This document shows, in pieces, positions 17,132 through 24,526 of a stretch of 32,381 bases of DNA. The stretch covers positions 1-32,381 of the forward strand of contig JAPLMW010000073.1 of the NCBI GenBank assembly GCA_026386845.1, written 5' to 3'. The notes below the pieces were generated by a model, which was not told the DNA's origin, did no database searches, and worked only from the letters and a program-made list of their open reading frames with translations. A program made the position numbers and the translations under genes. Numbering within the stretch: position 1 is the stretch's first letter; each line of letters starts with the position of its first letter. Origin of the DNA: Phycisphaerae bacterium. GTDB lineage: Bacteria > Planctomycetota > Phycisphaerae > Sedimentisphaerales > UBA12454.

Positions 17132-17689
17132 ATGTTAAGTAAGGCGGAAAGCTACAGGCTGTTATGGGATTTCGCCCTGCCGGAGCCGTTGGTTGCGTCT
17201 CAGAAATGGGTGCTGGGTGCGATGCAGTCTTGCGGTCCCGAATTGATTACGATGTTATGGCGGATACTCGGCAATGAACAGGATGTCTGCGACGCATATC
17301 AGGATACTTTCTTGCATCTCGCTCATTATGAAAACGGCATCAAGCCTCGCAGCATCAAGGCATATCTTTTCCGCTCAACGAGCAATACAGCAATCTCAAT
17401 ACTTAGACGGCGGATTATCGAACGAAAAAATCTGCCCGATGTTGCCGCCGTTAAGCAAACTGAAACGACGGCAAATGATTTGGATTCGAGTCATTTACAG
17501 CAGCAGCTTCGATATAACATTGCCAGATTACCTGAACATTTGCGCCAGGTCGTTACTCTGCATGATTTGGCTGAATTTTCGTATGCAGAGACGGCAAAGA
17601 TACTCGGAATAGCCGAAACAAGCGCAAGAGTCTATAGGCATAAAGCGATACAATTATTAGCGGTATGGATGAATAAAGAAGAATACTAA
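17132..17689 (+). CDS. ECF-type RNA polymerase sigma factor
   Basis: Sigma-70 family extracytoplasmic-function factor, about 185 residues. Region 2 includes LITMLWRILGNEQDVCDAYQDTFLHLAHY and AYLFRSTSNTAISILRRR; after a short linker, region 4 includes IARLPEHLRQVVTLHDLAEFSYAETAKILGIAETSARVYRHKAIQLL. The frame could start at a TTG (17066) lacking a ribosome site; the ATG at 17132 follows AGAGAAC and places the protein start just before region 2. The adjacent gene, 1 base downstream, encodes a zinc-type anti-sigma factor. It is divergent from the secretion operon, a possible target. Confidence 0.88.
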   Translation: MLSKAESYRLLWDFALPEPLVASQKWVLGAMQSCGPELITMLWRILGNEQDVCDAYQDTFLHLAHYENGIKPRSIKAYLFRSTSNTAISILRRRIIERKNLPDVAAVKQTETTANDLDSSHLQQQLRYNIARLPEHLRQVVTLHDLAEFSYAETAKILGIAETSARVYRHKAIQLLAVWMNKEEY

Positions 17690-17690
17690 A

Positions 17691-18182
17691 ATGAAAAATA
17701 AAGAAACAACAAACTGTAAGGACATAAGAGGCCGGCTGAATAAAATTATCAGCAGTTACTTAAGTTTTGACGCGGTATGGGTTCAGAACCATATTGTTAA
17801 CTGCCCCAGATGCCAGAAACGATTTTCTTCCATCGGTAAAGTGCACCTGGCGTTATCACTTCTCAAGTCAAGACCGCATCAGCTTGATTTATTAAAGCAG
17901 GCTAATATTCAGACAATCGATACTCTTGCCCATTCTGTGCGTCAGCACCATAAAGCCCAGAAACTAAAAATTGCCCGTCCGGAGCCGGGGCTCGTTGAAA
18001 AATTATCGCCGTTGAAAGGTTCGCTCGCAAATACAGCAGCGTGCATTGCAATCCTGTTCCTCGCCAAGATGGGAATTTTTAATTCGATGGAAAATTTTCA
18101 GGCTGACAGCCGAAAGGCAATCGAACATTATTACGAAAAAAATGTCGGTTCCGACATTTCAAACGAGATTTTCTCAAGCTGA
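17691..18182 (+). CDS. Anti-sigma factor with zinc-binding (ZAS) motif
   Basis: The 163 residues carry H34, C38 and C41 in VQNHIVNCPRCQKRF, the HxxxCxxC zinc-associated anti-sigma signature, in the N-terminal half. A single membrane helix follows at about residues 111-127 (NTAACIAILFLAKMGIF) and a short extracytoplasmic tail of about 36 residues. It should hold the ECF factor at the membrane until a signal triggers release. Its first codon begins 1 base after the sigma stop, so the two are coupled. Its last 9 bp overlap the convergent Nudix gene, and a terminator for that gene is embedded in its 3' end. Confidence 0.8.
   Translation: MKNKETTNCKDIRGRLNKIISSYLSFDAVWVQNHIVNCPRCQKRFSSIGKVHLALSLLKSRPHQLDLLKQANIQTIDTLAHSVRQHHKAQKLKIARPEPGLVEKLSPLKGSLANTAACIAILFLAKMGIFNSMENFQADSRKAIEHYYEKNVGSDISNEIFSS
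18136..18159 (-). terminator. Terminator of the gat operon embedded in the anti-sigma gene
   Basis: AAATGTCGG TT CCGACATTT at 18140-18159 is a perfect 20-base palindrome. On the minus strand it runs straight into seven T (18142-18136), the classical intrinsic terminator shape, 15 bases beyond the Nudix gene stop. It is fully inside the coding sequence of the opposing anti-sigma gene. Confidence 0.75.
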
Positions 18183-18803
18183 TTTTTTTCGTTTTGCCAT
18201 TTCGTCAAGACCGCTTAAACACAATTGCGACCAGGTTTCCATTGTATCTTTAACCTGCTGCAATTCTGTCGGCGTCATAAAGGTCATTTGTGTAATCATC
18301 TGCTCTTTTTTACTGACTTTCGGCTCGGCCAGAGTCCAAAAGTGAACTATGCCGAGATGAACACTGCCGACCTCGTTGGATTCGTCATTAAGAAGAGCAA
18401 CGATTTTATCAGTATAGGCAGTATCCACCGAAACCTCTTCAGCTACTTCTCTTTTAACCGCCTCACGATAAATTTTGTGAGCGTCCACACTAAACAGCGT
18501 CCAGTCAATCGGATTTATATGACCGCCTATGCCGATAGACCTTTTATCTACAAGCCTCTTTTCGCCTGCACGCGAACCTCTGACATAATTAAGGTATTTG
18601 CCGTTATGGCTCATAATTACATAAGGTATAAGCTGCTTGTAAGACGGGTCTTTTTCAGCTTCCGAACGCAGCATAAAACGCGGAACGCCCGCAACAAAAA
18701 GCCTTTGGATATACTTGTCCACATCAAATTGCAGACCCTGGAATGTCCCGACTCCTTCAAAGACTTTTCTTTCGACAACTAAAACCTCTTCCTGCTGTGC
18801 CAT
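18174..18803 (-). CDS. Nudix-like phosphohydrolase
   Basis: The 209 residues contain a divergent Nudix box: GIGGHINP at 91-98 and REVAEEVSVD at 118-127, separated by an insertion relative to the Gx5Ex7REUxEExGU consensus. Strands before it (YVIMSHNGKYLNYVRG) fit the Nudix fold. Relatives are, from memory, annotated as phosphoesterases without known substrate. Its ATG begins directly after the gatB stop (0-base gap), so it belongs to the gatCAB operon; a link to tRNA amidation is not obvious and may be only expression sharing. Confidence 0.75.
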   Translation of the reverse strand: MAQQEEVLVVERKVFEGVGTFQGLQFDVDKYIQRLFVAGVPRFMLRSEAEKDPSYKQLIPYVIMSHNGKYLNYVRGSRAGEKRLVDKRSIGIGGHINPIDWTLFSVDAHKIYREAVKREVAEEVSVDTAYTDKIVALLNDESNEVGSVHLGIVHFWTLAEPKVSKKEQMITQMTFMTPTELQQVKDTMETWSQLCLSGLDEMAKRKKSA

Positions 18804-20276
18804 TTAGATTCCTTTGTTTAATTTCGAGCTTAAAATTTTCGCGACTACCTGCGGATTGGCTGTGCCTTTGGTTTTTTGCATTACCTGCCCCATTAAAAAG
18901 CCGTTCGCTTTTTTGCTTTTTTTATCGCCGCTTTTGGCATCCTCAACGGCCTGTGGATTTGCCGCTATTACCTCATCGACGATTTTTTCAAGTTCGCCTT
19001 CATCGCTTTTCTGCAGCAGGTTCAAACTTTCTGCAATCTGCTGCGGGGCACTCTCGCTTTGCGTCATCTTTTCAAATATTGTAACCGAAGCGGTAGCGCT
19101 TATCTGCCCTGCCTCAACCATTTTAGCAAGCTCAGCAAGTTTCTGCGGACTTATTCCAAGTTGCGATACTTTGCAGTTCTTTTCATTGGCGATTTTCAAG
19201 CCTGTTTGCGTGACGAGGTTACAAATTCTTTTCGCATCTCCGCCGGCTTTTACAGTATTATCAAAAAACTCCGCTGCCGCCTTGTCTGCTGTCAATACGC
19301 CGGCATCATAATCGCTTAAACCATATTCGCTGACAAAACGGTTCTGCATCGTCAGCGGCAGTTCACAGAGTTTAGTTTTAATTTCCACCAGCCATTTTTT
19401 GTTTACGACAACCGGCACCAAATCAGGGTCGGGAAAATATCTGTAGTCGTGCGCCTCTTCCTTTTCTCTCTGCAAAACGGTAACCTCCCGTATATCATCC
19501 CAGCCCAAGGTCTTTTTGTTGCCGCTCTGCATCACCTTGCCGCTGTCGAGAAACTCGGCAAGTTGTCTTTGCGCCTCGAATGCCACACTTTTTTCAAGAG
19601 CCTTGAAGCTGTTAAGATTTTTTATTTCCGTTATCGGCGTTTTATATTCATTGTTATCTTTTTTAATATGAAGATTAACATTTGGCTCAAAACGCATATG
19701 CCCCTTTTGCATATCCGCTTCAGAAACACCGAGGAAACGCACTATTCTTTGCAGTTCAATTGCAAGCAGCCTTACTTCTTCCGCACTGTTTATATCAGGC
19801 TCGGTTACAATCTCCAGCAGTGGTGTTCCCGCCCTGTTAAGGTCAACTTGCGAAAAATTGCCTTCAGAATGAATATTCTTGCCTGCATCTTCTTCAAGAT
19901 GCACTCTTCTTATTCGGATTTTTTTAACTTTTCCGTCCGGCAGAGGAATTTCAATAAAGCCGGTTGAGCCGATCGGCAAATCATACTGGCTAATCTGATA
20001 ATTTTTCGGCAAATCGGGATAATAATAACTTTTTCTGTCCCATTTTGTAAATTCCGCGACTTTGCAGTTAAGCGACAACGCGGTAAGAATCGCAAACTCC
20101 ACCGCCTGTTTATTCATCACCGGCAGCGCACCCGGCAGACCCAGGCAAACCGGGCAAACCCTGCTATTCGGTTCTGCCGCAAAGATAAGCTCGCAGCCGC
20201 AGAACATCTTTGTCCGCGTTGCAAGCTGAACGTGAATTTCCAGGCCGACAATAACTTTATAATCGATATTCGTCAT
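18804..20276 (-). CDS. gatB: Asp-tRNA(Asn)/Glu-tRNA(Gln) amidotransferase subunit B
   Basis: GatB phosphorylates misacylated Glu-tRNA(Gln) or Asp-tRNA(Asn) and passes it the ammonia made by GatA. At 490 residues it is full length: the kinase-like core with KVIVGLEIHVQLATRTKMFC, the metal-binding cysteines around FCGCELIF and CPVCLGLPG, the RRVHLEEDAGK motif, and LNRAGTPLLEIVTEPD. The C-terminal helical and YqeY-like tail domain contacts the tRNA (FLMGQVMQKTKGTANPQ near the end). It overlaps gatA by 4 bp. Confidence 0.96.
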   Translation of the reverse strand: MTNIDYKVIVGLEIHVQLATRTKMFCGCELIFAAEPNSRVCPVCLGLPGALPVMNKQAVEFAILTALSLNCKVAEFTKWDRKSYYYPDLPKNYQISQYDLPIGSTGFIEIPLPDGKVKKIRIRRVHLEEDAGKNIHSEGNFSQVDLNRAGTPLLEIVTEPDINSAEEVRLLAIELQRIVRFLGVSEADMQKGHMRFEPNVNLHIKKDNNEYKTPITEIKNLNSFKALEKSVAFEAQRQLAEFLDSGKVMQSGNKKTLGWDDIREVTVLQREKEEAHDYRYFPDPDLVPVVVNKKWLVEIKTKLCELPLTMQNRFVSEYGLSDYDAGVLTADKAAAEFFDNTVKAGGDAKRICNLVTQTGLKIANEKNCKVSQLGISPQKLAELAKMVEAGQISATASVTIFEKMTQSESAPQQIAESLNLLQKSDEGELEKIVDEVIAANPQAVEDAKSGDKKSKKANGFLMGQVMQKTKGTANPQVVAKILSSKLNKGI

Positions 20277-21745
20277 AGTTCAGGTCTTCTTTTATGGAAG
20301 TCTGTCTGACTTTCAAACATTCTCGCAATACGCAACAGCTTTTCTTCCTGAAAAGCCGATGCGATTATTTGCAATCCTATAGGCAGATTATTTTTATCAA
20401 AACCGCAGGGAATACTTATTGCCGGCACACCTGCAAGATTAACCGCAATTGTATAAACATCGGATAGATACATCTGCAGCGGGTCTGCCGTTTTTTCGCC
20501 AATTTTAAAAGCGGTCGTCGGGCTTGTCGGCATTATGACACAGTCAGCCTTTTGGAACGCGGCAGTAAAATCGCCGCGGATAAGGTTTCGCACTTTCAGC
20601 GCTTTTAGATAATACGCGTCATAATAGCCGCTTGAAAGCGCATAAGTGCCGAGCATAATCCGCCTTTTGACTTCCTGCCCAAACGCTTCATTGCGAGATT
20701 TGGTATATACCTCAATATAATCAGCGGGATTTTTTGTCCTGTGTCCGTAATGCACGCCGTCGTATCTGGCAAGATTGCTCGATGCCTCGGCGGTAGCGAT
20801 TAAGTAATACGCCGCTATTGCATATTCGAAATGCGGCATTTTTATTTCGATAATTTCAGCGCCAAGTTTTTTGTAAATATCAATTGCGCCTTTAACAGCA
20901 TTTACAACTTCGCTATCCGCCCCTTCAAATAACTGCGGCACAACAGCTATTTTCAAATTTTTCAATGGCTCGTCAATTTCGGCAGAAAAATCATATACCG
21001 GCGCCATTTTTTCATCAACACTTGTGCTATCCCTCTCATCGTGTCCGGCAATCACGCTTAACAATAAAGCACAATCGCCAACACTTGCCGTCAATGGTCC
21101 AATCTGGTCAAGACTTGAACCATAAGCTACAAGACCATATCGCGAGACTCTGCCATAGGTGGGTTTTAATCCTGTAATACCGCAGAAACTTGCCGGCTGC
21201 CTGATGGAGCCGCCTGTATCGCTGCCCAATGCCGCAAAGCACATTTTTGCCGCTACCGCCGCAGCCGAGCCGCCGCTGCTTCCGCCCGGCACTCTGCTTT
21301 TATCCCATGGATTTACGGTTTTCTTTAAACCTGAATTTTCAGTGCTCGAGCCCATCGCGAACTCATCGAGATTTGTTTTGCCGATTATGACAGCATCGGC
21401 AGCAAGCAGTTTTTCAATCACGGTCGCATTATAAGGCGAGTGGAAATTTTCGAGTATCTTAGACCCACAGGTGGTCGTGCCGAATGTTGTGCATAGAACA
21501 TCTTTAACAGCTATTGGAACACCTGCAAGAACGCCGATAGATTTTCCCTTACTGATTTTCCCATCAACTTCTTTTGCTTTTCCCAGGGCATCATTTTTGT
21601 AAGTATTTAGATATGCTCCGATTTGGCCGTCATATTTTTCTATCCGCTCAAAAACTGCCGAGACTGCCTCGCTGCTTTTTATCTCGCCTTTTGCGATTGA
21701 ATCTCGAAGTTCTCTGCAGGTTAATTTTAGAATATCTTTGCTCAT
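20273..21745 (-). CDS. gatA: Asp-tRNA(Asn)/Glu-tRNA(Gln) amidotransferase subunit A
   Basis: GatA is the glutaminase of the complex and belongs to the amidase-signature family. The Ser-cisSer-Lys triad is readable as K81 (AVKDV), S156 (PGGSSGGSAA) and S180 (GSDTGGSIRQPASF). It has 490 residues and no insertions. It overlaps gatC and gatB by 4 bp each, as expected for obligate stoichiometric subunits. The presence of GatCAB implies that this organism makes Gln-tRNA, Asn-tRNA or both indirectly. Confidence 0.96.
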   Translation of the reverse strand: MSKDILKLTCRELRDSIAKGEIKSSEAVSAVFERIEKYDGQIGAYLNTYKNDALGKAKEVDGKISKGKSIGVLAGVPIAVKDVLCTTFGTTTCGSKILENFHSPYNATVIEKLLAADAVIIGKTNLDEFAMGSSTENSGLKKTVNPWDKSRVPGGSSGGSAAAVAAKMCFAALGSDTGGSIRQPASFCGITGLKPTYGRVSRYGLVAYGSSLDQIGPLTASVGDCALLLSVIAGHDERDSTSVDEKMAPVYDFSAEIDEPLKNLKIAVVPQLFEGADSEVVNAVKGAIDIYKKLGAEIIEIKMPHFEYAIAAYYLIATAEASSNLARYDGVHYGHRTKNPADYIEVYTKSRNEAFGQEVKRRIMLGTYALSSGYYDAYYLKALKVRNLIRGDFTAAFQKADCVIMPTSPTTAFKIGEKTADPLQMYLSDVYTIAVNLAGVPAISIPCGFDKNNLPIGLQIIASAFQEEKLLRIARMFESQTDFHKRRPEL

Positions 21746-22053
21746 AATCCGCCCGGTTCTTCCAGAATTTTCGGCACGAGAAAGAATTGCTCATCTTTTT
21801 GCGGTGCGTTGGCTAGCGTCTTTTCAGTTCCAAGCGATTGTTTTATCTCATCAGTCCTTAAACAATTATTTATCGGCAGACAGTGCGCCAGCGGCTCGAC
21901 CTTACTCGTATCAAGCTGATTAAGCTTTTCGACGTATTCGAGAATTGCGCTTAGCTGAACGGCAAACTGGACGATTTCAGCATCGCTTAGAGCCAGCCTG
22001 GCGAGTTTCGCAACCTGTCTTACCTGCTCTATATCTATTTTCTTCTGACCCAT
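21742..22053 (-). CDS. gatC: Asp-tRNA(Asn)/Glu-tRNA(Gln) amidotransferase subunit C
   Basis: Small wrapping subunit that stabilises GatA-GatB. The 103 residues have the family pattern: IEQVRQVAKLARLALSD, the ILEYVEKLNQLDT helix, then EPLAHCLPINNCLRTDE and a C-terminal FFLVPKILE. The frame extends to 22074, but the ATG at 22053 has AGGGA 6 bases upstream and gives the family N-terminus. It is the first gene of gatC-gatA-gatB-Nudix. Confidence 0.92.
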   Translation of the reverse strand: MGQKKIDIEQVRQVAKLARLALSDAEIVQFAVQLSAILEYVEKLNQLDTSKVEPLAHCLPINNCLRTDEIKQSLGTEKTLANAPQKDEQFFLVPKILEEPGGL

Positions 22054-22106
22054 AATTTTCCCTGTTCCATACACTACCTAATCGGCAATGAATTTTCAAG
22101 TATTGA

Positions 22107-22156
22107 CCCCGCACCTTCAAAATATTTAATTATATGGAATTAAGGAAGGTGCGGGG
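22107..22156. repeat. 12-bp inverted repeat between divergent gatC and E2 genes
   Basis: CCCCGCACCTTC (22107-22118) is an exact inverted copy of GAAGGTGCGGGG (22145-22156), with a 26-base AT-rich loop. TTGA flanks follow both arms. Similar GCACCTT-CCCC palindromes are, from memory, interspersed repeats elsewhere. The right arm runs straight into the -35 hexamer of the E2 gene. Confidence 0.65.
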
Positions 22157-22185
22157 TTGACAATATGCTTTTATTAAAGTATTTT
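22157..22185 (+). promoter_or_regulatory. Promoter of the E2 gene with repeat-adjacent -35
   Basis: TTGACA (22157-22162), 17 bases, TATTTT (22180-22185). The predicted start near 22192 excludes the TTG at 22187 as start codon and supports the ATG at 22217. Confidence 0.5.
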
Positions 22186-22216
22186 CTTGGGTTTCATTAA
22201 AAAACAGGAAACAAAT

Positions 22217-23290
22217 ATGCCAAAAGAAATCAAGCTGCCGCAACTCGGCCAGACGATGGAAGAAGGGATTGTCGTAAGTTGTCTGGTCAAAGTCGGTCAG
22301 AAAGTCAAAAAAGGGGATTTCCTGTTCGAAATCGAAACCGATAAGGCAACGGTCCAGATGGAATCCCCCGAAGAAGGTTTCGTCAGGGAAATCCTTGTGA
22401 AGGAAGGCCAGGCCCTGTCGGTCGGAGATATTCTTTTAATACTCGGCGAAGAAAACGAGAAAATCTACCCTGTCCGCCATAGCCTTGGCGAAGGCGGAAC
22501 AAAGAAAATCGTCAACAAAAAAACGACCGAAGCCCCGCCGCCGGAAAAAACACCGGCAGGCAAAATAACCTCTGCAGACATCAACGCCGCCGCACAGGAC
22601 CAAATCGGCTACAAACTTGGCCAAAAAGTGCCATTAAGCAACTTGGCGAAAATGACCGCTGAAAAAATGCTCCGGTCAAAACGCGAAATCCCCTGCTTTT
22701 ATCTAAATATCACCGTCGATGCGACTGAACTGGTCGTATTTCGCGAAAAATTTAATAAATCATCCAATATCAAAACATCATTCAACGATTTTATAATGAG
22801 AGCCTTGTCTCTTGGATTGGCACAATGGCCGATTATGACAGGCCGTCTCGAGGGCGACTCAATCCAGCTTGCCGATTCAATCAATATAGGTCTTTCTTTG
22901 CTTGTAAAAGGAGCATCTGTTACGGCAGTTGTGAAAAACGCCGATAAAAAAAATCTCGCTCAAATCGCACAATACAGTGCTGCTCTTATCGAGCGCGCCG
23001 GGGCGGGAAAACTTGCGCCTGCCGACCTTGAAGGCGGCTGCATAACCGTAAGCAATCTCGGTGCGATGGGCATAGATTCATTCATTCCTATCGTTGTGCC
23101 GGGCCAGTGCAGCATCCTCGGTATTGGGAAAATATCAGATACTTGCGTTATAGAAAAAGACAAAATAGTTGTTCGCAAATTTATGAAAATGACGCTTGCC
23201 GTCGACCACAAGGTAGCCAACGGCGCGGAAGCGGCACAATTTTTAAGTTGTGTGGGAAAATTATTAGAAGACCCCCAAAAGCTGATATAA
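22217..23290 (+). CDS. 2-oxo acid dehydrogenase E2 acyltransferase, short form
   Basis: The 357 residues hold one lipoyl domain (1-80; lipoyl lysine K43 in ETDKATVQM), a Lys/Pro linker (81-115) and the catalytic domain (about 138-357) with VSNLGAMGIDSFIPIVVPGQ and DHKVANGAEAAQFL. The peripheral subunit-binding domain is almost gone: only its last turn, TPAGKITSADI (112-122), remains. The catalytic motif is H331-x-x-x-N335-G instead of HxxxDG. Residues 85-94 of the linker come from a REP-like palindrome. No E1 or E3 gene is adjacent, so the substrate (pyruvate, branched-chain or acetoin) is unknown. The ATG has AGGAA 7 bases upstream; an in-frame TTG at 22187 is rejected. Confidence 0.85.
   Translation: MPKEIKLPQLGQTMEEGIVVSCLVKVGQKVKKGDFLFEIETDKATVQMESPEEGFVREILVKEGQALSVGDILLILGEENEKIYPVRHSLGEGGTKKIVNKKTTEAPPPEKTPAGKITSADINAAAQDQIGYKLGQKVPLSNLAKMTAEKMLRSKREIPCFYLNITVDATELVVFREKFNKSSNIKTSFNDFIMRALSLGLAQWPIMTGRLEGDSIQLADSINIGLSLLVKGASVTAVVKNADKKNLAQIAQYSAALIERAGAGKLAPADLEGGCITVSNLGAMGIDSFIPIVVPGQCSILGIGKISDTCVIEKDKIVVRKFMKMTLAVDHKVANGAEAAQFLSCVGKLLEDPQKLI
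22469..22498. repeat. REP-like palindrome within the E2 linker
   Basis: TCCGCC (22473-22478) pairs with GGCGGA (22493-22498); inside, GCC pairs with GGC around TT. It is in frame and encodes PVRHSLGEGG. The reverse frame reads SAFAKAMAD, a string I recall from many spurious small ORFs that are translations of this repeat family. Confidence 0.65.
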
Positions 23291-24040
23291 TTATTTTAAG
23301 ACGTTCATAAGTTTTAAAATCATCGGTGCTGTTCTCATCGGCCTTTCGAGAATATGCGTTATATATTCAATCAAAAGATTCTGCATCTCAACAAGCACTT
23401 TATTATCACAGTTTGAAATCTTTGCCGATTGATTTAAACATTTGGCACATTCGCCGCTTATTTTCTTTTTGTCGATAAAAGCGGATTCGCAGTCCCGGCA
23501 GACAAGGCCGTTGCCAGATGAGCTGAAGAAAAACTCTCGCCAGTTATTGGCGAATTTCTTTTTGCAGTTTACGCAGCAATCACAAAGAGGTTTCGAGCCT
23601 GCTTCAGATAAAAGTGCAAACTGAAAAAGAATTAGAAACGGCAGAATCTTATTATCAGGACTTTCTTCGAGCCTTTGTAAAAACAATACTGCTTCGTTAA
23701 ACATTGTCGGGTGAGGGTCAAGCTCTTTTGTGAATAAATTCAAAAGCTCACAGGCAAAAAATCCGCAATTAAGTGCAAAAAGTTTTTTGCGCAGAGTAAA
23801 CCCGAAAAAAGTCGGATTAAACTCTGTCAGCGTTCCAAGTTTTTCGCCGTCTCTTAGAGAAAAAACCATATCGCCGGCAGTGCAAAGCTCAATCGGTCCC
23901 GAAAAAGAAGATTTCGGCTTTTTCGCGCCTTTGGCTATTACGCTCAATTTGCCGTTCTGGGCGGTAAAAAAGGTAAGTATCTGAGAGCTTTCAGAATAAT
24001 CGGTCGTACGAATACATATACCTTTGTCTTTTTTAAGCAT
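23291..24040 (-). CDS. recO: DNA repair protein RecO
   Basis: RecO loads RecA on SSB-covered gaps with RecR. The 249 residues show an N-terminal OB fold (GICIRTTDYSESSQILTFFTAQNGKLSVIAKGAKK) and a helical domain carrying a zinc finger: C156/C159 (CCVNC) and C181/C184 (CRDC). The C-terminal LIEYITHILERPMRTAPMI matches the family end. It is last of the purA-to-recO operon, its start directly following the ybeY stop. Its TAA touches the TAA of the convergent E2 gene. Confidence 0.92.
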   Translation of the reverse strand: MLKKDKGICIRTTDYSESSQILTFFTAQNGKLSVIAKGAKKPKSSFSGPIELCTAGDMVFSLRDGEKLGTLTEFNPTFFGFTLRKKLFALNCGFFACELLNLFTKELDPHPTMFNEAVLFLQRLEESPDNKILPFLILFQFALLSEAGSKPLCDCCVNCKKKFANNWREFFFSSSGNGLVCRDCESAFIDKKKISGECAKCLNQSAKISNCDNKVLVEMQNLLIEYITHILERPMRTAPMILKLMNVLK

Positions 24041-24526
24041 TTACTTTTTCTGACTATATACAACGCCGTATCCGAACTTTTTAAGTATATCATCTTCGGT
24101 TTTGTGCATTTTTGCCGCCTTGCCCGCTGTAGAATCGTCAAAGCCGAGATTATGAAGAAGACCGTGAAGAAAATAAAGCGCAAGTTCTGATTGAGGTTTA
24201 TGATTTCTTATCTTTGCCTGCCGCTGCGCCATTTGGGCGTTTACGACAATATCAAAAACTTTTATGTCATCTCTTTTGTCGGAAAGGTCAAAACTTAAAC
24301 AATCCGTCGGATTTTTCTTCCTGAGAAACTTTCTATTTATCCTGATTATTTCCTCATTACCAGTAACAAAAAGATTTATCTGTGCCTTTTTGACCCCGAA
24401 TTTTTCGGCAACCCCTTGCGCCATTTTAACCATCCTGCGATGATTAAAACGAACAATATCACAGCCTATATCTATATTAACTGCGATATCAGACCCAGCG
24501 TTTTTTTTAGACGTTTTCTTTCCCAT
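24041..24526 (-). CDS. ybeY: rRNA maturation endoribonuclease YbeY
   Basis: Single-strand endoribonuclease for 16S rRNA 3'-end processing and ribosome quality control. With the ATG at 24526 it has 161 residues; a longer frame to 24592 would lie deep in the upstream gene. INLFVTGNEEIIRINRKFLRKKNPTDCLSFDL is the conserved core. The zinc motif reads H121-GLL-H125-NLGFD-D131: the third ligand, His in E. coli YbeY, is Asp here. The gene overlaps the HD phosphodiesterase gene by 20 bp and precedes recO by 0 bases, the common phoH-HD-ybeY order. Confidence 0.9.
   Translation of the reverse strand: MGKKTSKKNAGSDIAVNIDIGCDIVRFNHRRMVKMAQGVAEKFGVKKAQINLFVTGNEEIIRINRKFLRKKNPTDCLSFDLSDKRDDIKVFDIVVNAQMAQRQAKIRNHKPQSELALYFLHGLLHNLGFDDSTAGKAAKMHKTEDDILKKFGYGVVYSQKK

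Noticed and set aside
18225-18782. 185-codon open frame on the plus strand
   Set aside because: Fully antisense to the Nudix gene, whose Nudix-like motifs and operon position make it the real one.
19449-19967. 172-codon open frame on the plus strand
   Set aside because: Shadow of gatB; no plausible motifs.
22436-22624. Minus-strand frame containing SAFAKAMAD
   Set aside because: Translation of a REP-like palindrome within the E2 gene, not an independent protein.
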